Shown here: piece after piece, positions 7,588 through 16,233 of the stretch
Layout: every line of letters starts with the position of its first letter
Numbering within the stretch: the first letter of the stretch is position 1
Origin: JAAYFT01 sp041655755
GTDB taxonomy: Bacteria; Bacillota; Clostridia; Tissierellales; Tissierellaceae
NCBI GenBank assembly: GCA_041655755.1
Contig: JBBAEY010000002.1
Location: 1-64,000, forward strand
DNA: 64,000 nt
Direction: 5' to 3'
Position numbers and translations under genes: made by a program
The notes under the pieces: generated by a model
What the model was told of the DNA's origin: nothing
Databases searched by the model: none
What the model saw: only the letters and a program-made list of their open reading frames with translations

Positions 7588-8433
7588 TTACATTTTTTTG
7601 CAGGCTTCCACCACATGGGACAGGAGTATTGACGTTGTGACGGAACCGACTCCACCTGGCACAGGTGTAATCTTAGACACCAATTCTGATACTTGAGGAT
7701 AGTCTATATCGCCGCTTAAGTTCCCATCCTTGTCCAAACTCACCCCTACATCTATGCATATTGAATCCTCATTGAAGTATTCTTGGTCAAAGAATTTGGC
7801 CCTACCTAGGGCAGTTACAACTATGTCAGCATTCTTAGTGATTTCTGCTAGATCTTTCGTCCTAGAGTGACAGATTGTTACAGTTGCATTTTCATTTAAG
7901 AGCATCATGGTCAGTGGCTTTCCAAGAACCATGGATCTATTGACTACTACAACATTTTTACCTTCCAGTTCTATGCCATTGTATAATAAAATCTCCATTG
8001 CAGCCTTTGGGGTACAGGGTGCAAAACCGGACAAATCGCCCTCAAATATCTTGGCCAAGGTTGCAGGATTCATACCATCCACATCTTTGCTAGGAAGTAG
8101 AGATTCTCTTACCCTAGCTTCGTCGATATGTTTGGGCAATGGCCTAAATAATAGAACCCCAGATATTGAATTGTCCCCATTTAGCTCTTCCATCAGGGAA
8201 ATCAATTCTTCTGTTGTCATATTTATATCTTTCTCAAATACCCTTGCCTCAATCCCTATTTTGTCACAATTCTTGATAATGCTTCTTTCATAAGAAATGT
8301 CATCTGGATTGTCACCTAATCTTACAATCCCAAGGGTTGGTACCTTCCCAACCTTAGCTAATTTCTCTATGTCCTTAGCCATCTTTTCTTTGATTTGGGC
8401 TGCTACCACATTGCCCTTTAACACTTCTGCCAT
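7588..8433 (-). CDS. folD: FolD-type methylenetetrahydrofolate dehydrogenase (variant active site)
   Basis: One-carbon enzyme oxidising 5,10-methylene-THF. Canonical FolD also hydrolyses methenyl-THF. The 281-residue protein keeps the fold signatures: a Rossmann loop, VVVVNRSMVLGKP, and a C-terminal PGGVGSVTTS. However, the catalytic motif Y-x3-K-x-K reads YERSIIK (residues 48-54), so the lysine needed for cyclohydrolase activity is Ile52. PGGVGSVTTS also replaces the usual PGGVGPMT. It therefore probably belongs to a FolD subfamily that may only act as a dehydrogenase. It is a single gene with its own terminator. Confidence 0.9.
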   Translation of the reverse strand: MAEVLKGNVVAAQIKEKMAKDIEKLAKVGKVPTLGIVRLGDNPDDISYERSIIKNCDKIGIEARVFEKDINMTTEELISLMEELNGDNSISGVLLFRPLPKHIDEARVRESLLPSKDVDGMNPATLAKIFEGDLSGFAPCTPKAAMEILLYNGIELEGKNVVVVNRSMVLGKPLTMMLLNENATVTICHSRTKDLAEITKNADIVVTALGRAKFFDQEYFNEDSICIDVGVSLDKDGNLSGDIDYPQVSELVSKITPVPGGVGSVTTSILLSHVVEACKKM

Positions 8434-8500
8434 TTAGCAACACCTCTCTTTATATATTTACTTTATATTTAAAAAGCTATTTACTATATAATATCCTTTA

Positions 8501-9535
8501 TTAGTTACTTATTATTCTCCTAGCAGTGACATATCTAGTCTTGTAATATGACTCATCAAGAGAAGATATCATAACCTTCCTCTTGCCGGAAGAAGCATGT
8601 ATCATATTGCCATCTCCGATGTATATGCCTACATGACCGATATTCTTTCCTGAAGTCCTGAAAAAAACTAAATCTCCGGGCACAAGGTCTTGTTTGTTTA
8701 CAGATATGCCATTCTTTGCCTGATCCCTGGATGTCCTGTTTAGCCTGATGTCTAAGGTGTTTAGATATATCGAATAGGTCAAACCAGAGCAATCATAACC
8801 CTTGGCTCCAGTGCCAGCATAGGAATAGGGACTGCCCAAGGCCTTATATGCCGACTCTACCACTTTCGAAACATCTAATGACCTCCTGGATTCACTGCTC
8901 CTGCTAGCCTTGTCTATGGTCCTTCTCAATTCAAGAAAGTTTTCCTTGGCCTTAAACTCATTTCCCTTTTCATCCATAATGATATAGGCCCCGTCCTTGA
9001 AATCTTTAACGACTACAGGCTCTCCCATGAGCAAGGCATAGTACTTGTTATCATTTATTAAAACCTTATTAACCTTTGAAATTCCAAGAGAGAAGTTTTC
9101 TTCCGTGACCGGCTTCAACTGAGGTAAATATATGTATCCCTTGGTCCCATCTTGGCTGCTAAAAAAGCCATAATCTCCCTCAATCCTCAAGGCCTGCACA
9201 AGCTCGTCCTCGTATAAAAACTTAAGGATTTTTCTGCCAGGCTCCTCTAGCAAGGTAGTTTGATTTACTACCATGTACCTATTAGTTGTCCTATCTTTTC
9301 TCAACAGAGTATCTATAGGCACCTCGTAGAGGCTTTTGTTTTTTTCCACTATATAAGATTTGCTAGTTTCCCTGATTAGGTTTACCTCTTCTTCTTTTTC
9401 AAATACTACCTGACTCTGGTCTCCTTGAATACTAATATATTCCTTAACAAAGATACCTGTATCTTTAAATCCCACCAAGGCTATGAGGCAAACGCCCACA
9501 AAAGCCATAGATAGTTTGTGTTTTCTATTTTGCAA
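8501..9535 (-). CDS. Exported NlpC/P60 peptidoglycan endopeptidase with SH3-like region
   Basis: Cell-wall gamma-D-glutamyl-diamino-acid endopeptidase type. An N-terminal hydrophobic signal/anchor (about residues 8-24) precedes an about 200-residue middle region that looks like weak SH3-like repeats. The C-terminal NlpC/P60 domain carries catalytic Cys in YDCSGLTY, His in HVGIYIGDG and a third His in MIHASS. I chose TTG at 9535, eight bases after GGGGAG. The GTG at 9544 overlaps that site. Its autolysin function and substrate are inferred from the family. Confidence 0.9.
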   Translation of the reverse strand: MQNRKHKLSMAFVGVCLIALVGFKDTGIFVKEYISIQGDQSQVVFEKEEEVNLIRETSKSYIVEKNKSLYEVPIDTLLRKDRTTNRYMVVNQTTLLEEPGRKILKFLYEDELVQALRIEGDYGFFSSQDGTKGYIYLPQLKPVTEENFSLGISKVNKVLINDNKYYALLMGEPVVVKDFKDGAYIIMDEKGNEFKAKENFLELRRTIDKASRSSESRRSLDVSKVVESAYKALGSPYSYAGTGAKGYDCSGLTYSIYLNTLDIRLNRTSRDQAKNGISVNKQDLVPGDLVFFRTSGKNIGHVGIYIGDGNMIHASSGKRKVMISSLDESYYKTRYVTARRIISN

Positions 9536-9642
9536 TATTAACACTCCCCTAGAATTATTTGATTACCCAGAATCTATTGTATTATAATTGTTGAGATATT
9601 ACAATGACATATTAGAAAATGACGTGAAAAATTGAATTTTAA

Positions 9643-10503
9643 CTAGAAAGGCTCAACATGTACCATACAGTGTTTTATGTCCTCTATGTCCCTCTCTAGT
9701 CTATCGTGGACCATTTCTGCAATTTCATGACCCTCCAGTACCGATATATGAGCATCCACAAGTATTTCAATATCCACGTAAATTTTGTTTCCAAAAACCC
9801 TAGTCTTAAGCCCCTTTATCCCCTTCACTCCACTTATCTGCCTCGTTTTTTCCTCAATCCTTCTGATGGTTTCTTTACCTGCGGATTCATCAACCAACTC
9901 CTTAACTGACTTAATATATAGTTCCACACCCACTTTGATTACAAAAATGGATACTACTATACCAGCAATGGGATCCAGGGCAGGGAAACCCAGCCTAGCA
10001 CCAAGTATGCCCAGTAGAGTTCCTATTGAGGAAAAGGCATCGGATCTATGATGCCAGGCATCTGCTTCCATGGAAATGCTTTTAATTTTCTTTGCAACCC
10101 TAATTGTATACCAGTACATGGCTTCCTTGCTTATGATGGACAATAGGGCTGCCATCAGAGCCAGAAGCTTTGGGGTCCTAATCTGGCCGCTTGATAGTAT
10201 CTTTATGGATTCATATCCTATATAAATTCCAGTCAATAAAAGCAGTATACTCAAAATCTTTGCAAAGACGGATTCATATTTTTCATGTCCATAGGGGTGT
10301 TCTTCATCTGCCTCCTTGGAAGAAATCTTCAGTCCAAGCATGACTACAAAGCTAGTTAAAACATCTGACATGGTATGAATTCCATCTGCTATCATGGCAC
10401 TACTATTTCCCAATAGGCCTGAAATTATTTTAATCGCTGCCAGCAGTAAATTTATTATTACAGTTATCCAAGAAGTTCTCACTCCCAGTTTATAATCACT
10501 CAT
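9643..10503 (-). CDS. Cation diffusion facilitator (CDF) metal transporter
   Basis: Proton-coupled efflux of divalent metals (Zn, Fe, Mn or Co) across the membrane. The 286-residue protein has six predicted helices and the CDF metal sites DGIHTMSD (helix 2) and HHRSDAFSS (helix 5), then the C-terminal ferredoxin-like cytoplasmic domain (about 205-286) ending in HCMVHVEP. The helix 2 site is of the DxxxD type seen in FieF/YiiP and MamM relatives. The metal cannot be assigned from sequence. It follows the methyltransferase gene by 30 bases and may share its transcript. Confidence 0.93.
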   Translation of the reverse strand: MSDYKLGVRTSWITVIINLLLAAIKIISGLLGNSSAMIADGIHTMSDVLTSFVVMLGLKISSKEADEEHPYGHEKYESVFAKILSILLLLTGIYIGYESIKILSSGQIRTPKLLALMAALLSIISKEAMYWYTIRVAKKIKSISMEADAWHHRSDAFSSIGTLLGILGARLGFPALDPIAGIVVSIFVIKVGVELYIKSVKELVDESAGKETIRRIEEKTRQISGVKGIKGLKTRVFGNKIYVDIEILVDAHISVLEGHEIAEMVHDRLERDIEDIKHCMVHVEPF

Positions 10504-10533
10504 CTATATCCCTCTATCCATCTTTTTAAACTA

Positions 10534-12414
10534 CTAAAAAAAGTTATAATCCCTATTGACAGACCTACTTATTATCTCAAGTTCATCTAAATTCAATCCA
10601 AGATAAAAAGCTATTGCCTTATCAATCTCTCTCTGATTTTGCTGTATCAACTTGTTTAATTCTAACTTGTTGCCATCTTCCATATTACTTTTGAATTCCA
10701 ATATCTCCTCAACATTTTTTTTGATTCCCGGGCCCAGCTCTCCTGAAATTATTTTTATATCCAGTATTGTATTGGGATAATAGTCGTACATACCCCTAGC
10801 TATCTTTTTCGCAAATAATTTGAAATAAAATTCATAGATACTTGAATTTAAAAGCCCTAAGAGATATTCTAATTGTATTCTATATTTATATTCATCTTTT
10901 ACCACCATAGAATAAATATCTGCACTAAAGTAATTATTTTCCCTGTCTAGGGCAAATCTGTTTTCCTGTGCCTTATAGGGAAATACCAGCTTTACTTGCT
11001 CGAATAAGCTGCTTTTTCTTCCCCATTGTAATTCATACCACTTCCTGGACCCCTTCTTACATTCCCTTCTATTTTCCAATCTCTCCCTGTGGTGACTTAT
11101 ATATTCAAGGGCATTTGGATAATCCCTTTCATTCCCTATTAAGTCTGAGTAAATCAAAAACAAATCCCCGCCACCTATATTATATCTATCTATGTCACTA
11201 TTTTTAATCCATCTCTTGATTAGGTCCTCTTCAATAGCATATTCGTCTATAAGATTTTTTGTCAATACAAAGGCACTGTCCCTGCCCGTGATTACCCCTT
11301 GAAATGTATAGGCTATGTCTCCTAGTCTTAAGCCTGCCTTGGCATGAAGCTTTTGGTAAATTTTTTGTTTTGCCCTTGACAGCAAGGTCCATCTATCTGA
11401 ACCCAGGCTATTCCTACTGACCGTAAAGCTTTCAAAAATACCTGTATCAACCAGGCCGCTTAAGTTTTCAGATTCTATAAATCTATGATTGTCCCTGTCT
11501 AATTTATATACATTTATGGGCCCCATAGCATCTATATCTTTGCCAAATATATAGATTGCCGTAGCTACTCCAACCCCTTTGAAGATGCTAGCACCGTAAA
11601 AATCGACAATTTCCAATATGTTTCCATTGGCAGCAAAATATCCTCTCAATTCCCTGCCACTGGGATTTTCCATGAAATACCTAGATGTAATTATACCCGA
11701 TATACCGTTATCTGATAGGATTTCAAAAATTCTCTTAATAAATGCAAAGGATATGTCAGACTTGTCTTTAAAGACTTCCCCGTATTCCCTTAACAACCAT
11801 CTTTTATACTCCATATCCAACTGTTTGTGTCCGATATATGGGGGATTACCCACTACATAATCGTACTTTTTTTCCCAGAAATCCTTCAATCCTTTAGTTT
11901 CATAGGAAAGATTTGCCATATACTTATTTTCCCATCTAATCAGGCTATCGCAATGGAGGATATTTAATTCTACACTCGTAGCCACTTTTCCTTTTTTGTA
12001 TAGGGATTGTCTAGTCAATTCCACTGCAAGCCTATCTTTGTCAGCCCCATATATGCAGTGTTTTAAAATATGGTAGGGGAGATTTTCTGCCTTCCAATAA
12101 TCGCGTCCCCTTATTTCCTTCCCCTGCCTATCTACTCTTATTATATACAACTCATGTCCATATGCTTCCCTTAGATTAGATAGGTTTTCAAGAAACTTGG
12201 CCATAAGTAAATCATAGGCAGACAGTAGAAAGTATCCGGCACCACAAGAAATGTCAATGACGCTTACAAAGGGATTATTCACTATATCTGCCCTAGCCAG
12301 GGTTTTCCCCAGAATGTAGTCAATGATATATTGGGGGGTATAATACTTGCCCATGGCCTTTTTTGAAGGCTTATCCAGATTTTTCTCATATACCTTTCCT
12401 AGTTTCCTATCCAT
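10534..12414 (-). CDS. camA: Orphan N6-adenine DNA methyltransferase, CamA-like
   Basis: Class I SAM-dependent adenine-N6 DNA methyltransferase of 626 residues. Visible elements are YYTP (24-27), SAM-binding motif I DISCGAG (54-60) and catalytic NPPY (190-193). A C-terminal recognition region contains ENRRECKKGSRKWYELQWGR (447-466) and a Tyr-rich stretch after 500. These blocks and their order match, from memory, the C. difficile sporulation-associated methyltransferase CamA, which modifies CAAAAA. No restriction endonuclease or specificity gene lies nearby, and its neighbours are housekeeping genes. An Eco57I/TaqI-like family enzyme with another target is the main alternative. The gene symbol is by similarity only. 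Confidence 0.85.
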   Translation of the reverse strand: MDRKLGKVYEKNLDKPSKKAMGKYYTPQYIIDYILGKTLARADIVNNPFVSVIDISCGAGYFLLSAYDLLMAKFLENLSNLREAYGHELYIIRVDRQGKEIRGRDYWKAENLPYHILKHCIYGADKDRLAVELTRQSLYKKGKVATSVELNILHCDSLIRWENKYMANLSYETKGLKDFWEKKYDYVVGNPPYIGHKQLDMEYKRWLLREYGEVFKDKSDISFAFIKRIFEILSDNGISGIITSRYFMENPSGRELRGYFAANGNILEIVDFYGASIFKGVGVATAIYIFGKDIDAMGPINVYKLDRDNHRFIESENLSGLVDTGIFESFTVSRNSLGSDRWTLLSRAKQKIYQKLHAKAGLRLGDIAYTFQGVITGRDSAFVLTKNLIDEYAIEEDLIKRWIKNSDIDRYNIGGGDLFLIYSDLIGNERDYPNALEYISHHRERLENRRECKKGSRKWYELQWGRKSSLFEQVKLVFPYKAQENRFALDRENNYFSADIYSMVVKDEYKYRIQLEYLLGLLNSSIYEFYFKLFAKKIARGMYDYYPNTILDIKIISGELGPGIKKNVEEILEFKSNMEDGNKLELNKLIQQNQREIDKAIAFYLGLNLDELEIISRSVNRDYNFF

Positions 12415-12441
12415 AAGTCCACCTATCTTTTATAAAAATAA

Positions 12442-12463
12442 AATTCCAGCCTAGGCTGGAATT
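12442..12463 (-). terminator. Terminator downstream of the chemotaxis receptor
   Basis: A 22-base perfect palindrome (arms AATTCCAGCC and GGCTGGAATT around TA) is followed on the minus strand by TTTATTTTT. It begins just after the receptor gene's TAG stop at 12464 and separates that gene from the methyltransferase gene. Confidence 0.8.
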
Positions 12464-14065
12464 CTACGATCTGAATTTTGCAATACTATCATTCATCCTG
12501 ATTGCTAGGTTTGATAATTCCTCACTTGCATTGGCAATCTCCTGCATAGAAGCTGTTTGCTGCTCTACTGAAGCTGCTGCCTCTTGTGAACCTGCTGCGT
12601 TTTCTTGAGAAATTGCCGATAGATTTTCCATAGCTATGATCACGTCATCTTTTTTCAAGGTCATTTCACGGCCAGAGTCATTTATAATTTCTATTGCTTC
12701 CTTAATCTTTTCTATGGATCCAGCTATCCCCTCGAATTTATTGTTAGTCATATTTACACTTTCAGACTGTGAGATTACAATATTTTCCACCTTTTCCATG
12801 GTGTCCACTGCATAGTGGGTTTTTTTAATCAAGTCTCCAACAATCTTCCCAATTTCTTCTGTAAAGCTATTTGACTGTACTGCCAATTTCCTGACTTCAT
12901 CTGCAACTACGGCAAAACCTCGTCCTGCATCGCCGGCCCCTGCCGCTTCTATGGCAGCATTGAGTGCCAATAGGTTAGTTTGCTCTGCAATATCCTGTAT
13001 CATATGACTAGCTTTTTCTATTCTGGCTGCACTTTCACTAGTGTCTAGGATTACCTCTTTTACCTCCCTAGATGCCTCATTGTTTTCCCTGGTCTTCTGG
13101 ACCAGTTCCCCTATTATCTTTAATCCCTCGTTCTTTAGATTGTTTACTTCCTCTGCAGATGACCCCAATTCCATAATTAGGCCTTGCTCTTCCTCAACCA
13201 AATTGCCTAGTGTAGCCATATTCATTGCTCCCTTTTCTGTTTCTTCGGCTTGTTCTCCTGCACCCTTGGCAATTTCTTCTATGACCCTTGCAACTTCATC
13301 AGTGGCTGTTGCAGATTCGCTGGTAAGATGGGTCAACTGACTGGAAAAACCCATGACCTCCTCTGATAAATCAGATATTTGCTTGACTAGATTCCTGAGC
13401 CTGTCTATTACCCTTTGAAAGGCATTGGATATTAGGCCTATTTCATCCTTTCTTTCAATAAATTCATCTGGCACATCTTCAGAAATATCCAGCTTGTCTA
13501 TACCCTCAAATAATTTCATCAGGGGCTTTGATATTTCCCTGCCACTCATCAGCCATATGGAGGCCATAATAATGAGATTTAGGCCTAAAAGTACAAGCTG
13601 AAAAACTTTTAATGTGACAACCTTCCCCTTGGAAAAGTTCTCTGCAGCATAGACTGCCTTGTTCGAATAATCGTAAAATACCTCGCTTTCCTCTCTTAAC
13701 CTGTCCTTATCTTCTGACTTTCTATTTTCGTATACTAGCTCTTTTAGAATTTCCCATTCTCTTTTAACTTCTTCCATTGCCTTTATATATTCTGCATCCT
13801 TTGCCTTTGGCAAACCTAGCTCCTCGCTGCCATACAGCAATCCGTTAATATTGTTTTCTATTAGGACAATTAAGTCATCTGCCTCTAGGCCAGACAATTC
13901 CAACTTAGAAAATCTTTGACCCGCACCTCTAACAACCCCTGTTTCGTTAATTACCTTGCTGTCTGTATCCATTTTACTTAATTGATAGAATACAGAAATC
14001 GTACTAGTCAAGGAAAAAATCAATAAAACCGACAACATCAACTTCAATTTGCTACTTATCTTCAT
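12464..14065 (-). CDS. Methyl-accepting chemotaxis protein
   Basis: Transmembrane chemoreceptor signalling to CheA/CheW. A first helix (about residues 5-25) is followed by an extracytoplasmic helical sensor of about 130 residues resembling the PilJ/NarX type (RGAGQRFSKLEL, motif-like). A second helix, a HAMP linker and the long coiled-coil signalling domain come next. The hairpin tip reads DIAEQTNLLALNAAIEAA. The unusual IEAAGAGDAGRGF has a Gly where IEAARAGE is usual. I chose the ATG at 14065 because GGGGG lies eight bases upstream; the ATG at 14080 has no such site. Ligand unknown. Monocistronic, with its own terminator. Confidence 0.93.
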   Translation of the reverse strand: MKISSKLKLMLSVLLIFSLTSTISVFYQLSKMDTDSKVINETGVVRGAGQRFSKLELSGLEADDLIVLIENNINGLLYGSEELGLPKAKDAEYIKAMEEVKREWEILKELVYENRKSEDKDRLREESEVFYDYSNKAVYAAENFSKGKVVTLKVFQLVLLGLNLIIMASIWLMSGREISKPLMKLFEGIDKLDISEDVPDEFIERKDEIGLISNAFQRVIDRLRNLVKQISDLSEEVMGFSSQLTHLTSESATATDEVARVIEEIAKGAGEQAEETEKGAMNMATLGNLVEEEQGLIMELGSSAEEVNNLKNEGLKIIGELVQKTRENNEASREVKEVILDTSESAARIEKASHMIQDIAEQTNLLALNAAIEAAGAGDAGRGFAVVADEVRKLAVQSNSFTEEIGKIVGDLIKKTHYAVDTMEKVENIVISQSESVNMTNNKFEGIAGSIEKIKEAIEIINDSGREMTLKKDDVIIAMENLSAISQENAAGSQEAAASVEQQTASMQEIANASEELSNLAIRMNDSIAKFRS

Positions 14066-14146
14066 TAGCAAAACCCCCATGTTTTAGAAATAGTATGTCC
14101 CCAAAAAACTCTATGATGCATTGATACCCAATATATGAAAGTGTAT

Positions 14147-15001
14147 TCACCTCGCTGCAATTTCTTTGCTGGCAATTACGCTCCTAGTGGCCAAGGTGGC
14201 TATGACTATAATTCCACCTATGAGTGTATAAATGCTGGGCTTTTCTCCGTAAAAGATTATAACCCAAATAGGATTTAGTATAGGCTCCAGAAACATTATA
14301 AGTATTGACTCAAGAGCAGTAAGGTGTTTTATTGCTAGGGCATAAAGGATATAGGAAATCCCCAACTGAAATACCCCAAGTAAAAAAATCCCAATGATAT
14401 TTTGAGCTGTAAAGCTTGCCTGTAGCAAAAATGGAAGCCCTATTAAGACAGTAATCATATGGCCCAACAATGTGGTCTCTACTGGGGAGCCATCCTTCTG
14501 CATTCTCATGCCTATGGTGGAGCCTGCCAAGGCAACTCCACTTAATACTGCAACCAGGTTACCTGCCAAACTACCTCCGCCCACATCGTCAATAAAGAAT
14601 AAAATCATTCCCAAGGAAACTATAACTATGGAAAGTCCATCGTACCATCTAATCTTCTCCTTTAGTATCCATACGCCTAGTATTGCTACCCAAATCGGAG
14701 CTGTGAACTGTAAAAGAACTGCGTTGGCCGCTGTTGTCAACTTGTTTGCCAATATAAATCCAGTCACCATACCAGAATAAGAAATTGCACCTAAAATCTG
14801 GGGTTTAGAAAATGTAAATTTGGGTTTTCTAAGGTAAATCCAAACAAGAACAACAGAAAAAATGCCCCTTGAACTAGCTATGGCCATTGGGTGCATGTCA
14901 ATAAATTTAAGCAAGATCCCACCTGTACTTAGCAAAGTGGCAGCGATAATAGTATAGATAATAGCCTTAATTCTTTCCTTATTATTAGAAATATTCTCCA
15001 T
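14147..15001 (-). CDS. EamA/DMT-family permease
   Basis: Ten-helix drug/metabolite transporter with two EamA repeats (about 13-140 and 152-280 of 284 residues). The first repeat has SSRGIFSVVLVWIY and the second LEPILNPIWVIIFYGEKPS. The family exports amino acids, metabolites or toxic compounds, and the substrate here cannot be told. The ATG has a GAGGTG site. It stands alone between the rnpB terminator and the chemoreceptor. Confidence 0.9.
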   Translation of the reverse strand: MENISNNKERIKAIIYTIIAATLLSTGGILLKFIDMHPMAIASSRGIFSVVLVWIYLRKPKFTFSKPQILGAISYSGMVTGFILANKLTTAANAVLLQFTAPIWVAILGVWILKEKIRWYDGLSIVIVSLGMILFFIDDVGGGSLAGNLVAVLSGVALAGSTIGMRMQKDGSPVETTLLGHMITVLIGLPFLLQASFTAQNIIGIFLLGVFQLGISYILYALAIKHLTALESILIMFLEPILNPIWVIIFYGEKPSIYTLIGGIIVIATLATRSVIASKEIAAR

Positions 15002-15069
15002 TTTTCACCTCGGATTATTATATCATCAATATGAGTATAATAAAAAAGTCAAAGAAATACAAGAAAAAC

Positions 15070-15100
15070 CAAAAAACAAAAACCCTAGAGTCAATCTAGG
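15070..15100 (-). terminator. Terminator of rnpB
   Basis: On the minus strand, the stem CCTAGA/TCTAGG (15095-15100 with 15084-15089, five-base loop) is followed by GTTTTTGTTTTTT. It lies about 30 bases past the predicted 3' end of RNase P RNA, consistent with later 3' processing. Confidence 0.75.
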
Positions 15101-15130
15101 ATCTTTTTGAAAAATCTTAAAATATGTAGG

Positions 15131-15463
15131 GAGTAAGTCTGTAAGCCGTGTTCAGTTTAAATGATCATCTATCTAGACCCATTGTTGCCAATGAATTCAT
15201 GCGACCTACCCTTGAAACGACAGCGGGCTACCGTCTTTGTTTGTTCCTCTTTGGTCTTGCTCCAGATGGGGTTTACATAGCCATTTAGTCGCCTAAATGC
15301 TGGTAAGCTCTTACCTTACCTTTCCACCCTTGCTTGTATATGACAAGCGGTATATCTCTGTTGCACTATCCTTAGGGTCGCCCCCACTGGACGTTATCCA
15401 GCATCCTGCCCTATGGAGCACGGACTTTCCTCATGCTAATGCACGCGATCATTCAACTTACTC
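15131..15463 (-). ncRNA. rnpB: RNase P RNA, type A
   Basis: Catalytic RNA of tRNA 5'-end processing. On the minus strand it shows the conserved runs GAGGAAAGTCCGTGCTCC, AGGGCAGG, GGCGACCCTAAGGA, AGTGCAACAGAGA, GGAGCAAGACCAAAGAGG and ACACGGCTTACAG. The ends GAGTAAGT and ACTTACTC pair as helix P1. The about 333-nt length and the AAACCCC-GGAGCAAGACC block fit type A (ancestral) rather than the Bacillus type B. It has its own sigma-A promoter and terminator. Confidence 0.95.
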
Positions 15464-15469
15464 ATTTTA

Positions 15470-15498
15470 ATTTTACCATATCCTCTGCAATAATTCAA
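15470..15498 (-). promoter_or_regulatory. Sigma-A promoter of rnpB
   Basis: Minus strand TTGAAT (15493-15498), a 17-base spacer and TAAAAT (15470-15475), placing the start about seven bases on, at the predicted 5' end of RNase P RNA near 15463. It fits in the 44-base gap after the zinc-ribbon gene. Confidence 0.75.
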
Positions 15499-15507
15499 AG
15501 GAAATTT

Positions 15508-16218
15508 CTAGTCTAAAATTCTCAGTATTCTGCCACAGTTTTCACAGCATATTATCTTATCATCCTCGTGAAGTCTGTCTAGTAAAATAGTAGGCAGCAA
15601 CATATTGCAACCGCTACATACTCCATTCCTCACCTGTGCCATACCAGTGCCCTTATTCTTCTTTATAGCATAATACTTGTCTAAGAGGCCCTCTTTAATT
15701 TCTTCCTCTAGTTCTAATATTTTCTTTTTCTCACTTGCTACTAGCTTTCCTAGTCTTTTCTCTTCTGCTCCAAACTCCCCCTGAAACCTTTTATTTCTTT
15801 CTTTTACGTCTTCTAGGGTCTTTACTATTAAGAGGAGCTCAATATCGATATTGTCTACCTCATCCATTAGTTCCAGTATCTCGGTTTCCATATCATTTAT
15901 CATTTCCTTGATCCTGTCTTTTTCCTTGTCCAGGTATTCTAGTTGCTTGATGTCAGTTGTGTTTCCGTCATAAAGACTTTTTTCAATTTCCTCAATCTTA
16001 TAGTTATAATCCTTTAACTTCTGGTTGTATTTATCTAAAACATCCTTTATCTTATCCCTTTTGCCGCTTAAGAAGTTAAGTTTTTCTTCTGTTCCTTGTA
16101 TTTCATTTTCAATTTGGTCAAAGTCGAATTTATTTCTAAGTTTAAATATCTCCTTCTGATAAGTACTAAGTGAATCATGGTGAATCTCTAAATTCCATAA
16201 CAAATCTAGCTGTTCCAT
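15508..16218 (-). CDS. Coiled-coil protein with C4 zinc ribbon
   Basis: Family of unknown function (zf-RING_7/C4-type zinc-ribbon domain proteins). The 236 residues form a long charged coiled coil (about 10-175) followed by a zinc ribbon with CSGCN and CENCG pairs (about 198-230). Bacterial relatives usually sit next to nif3-like genes, as here (15-base gap). A role in RNA or protein handling has been proposed for some, but I cannot assign one. A GGGAG site precedes the ATG. Confidence 0.88.
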   Translation of the reverse strand: MEQLDLLWNLEIHHDSLSTYQKEIFKLRNKFDFDQIENEIQGTEEKLNFLSGKRDKIKDVLDKYNQKLKDYNYKIEEIEKSLYDGNTTDIKQLEYLDKEKDRIKEMINDMETEILELMDEVDNIDIELLLIVKTLEDVKERNKRFQGEFGAEEKRLGKLVASEKKKILELEEEIKEGLLDKYYAIKKNKGTGMAQVRNGVCSGCNMLLPTILLDRLHEDDKIICCENCGRILRILD

Positions 16219-16233
16219 AGGCTCACTCCCAAA

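Noticed and set aside
10534..12414. Restriction-modification system
   Set aside because: Only the methyltransferase is present. The neighbours are a metal transporter and a chemoreceptor, with no endonuclease, specificity or BREX/DISARM gene.
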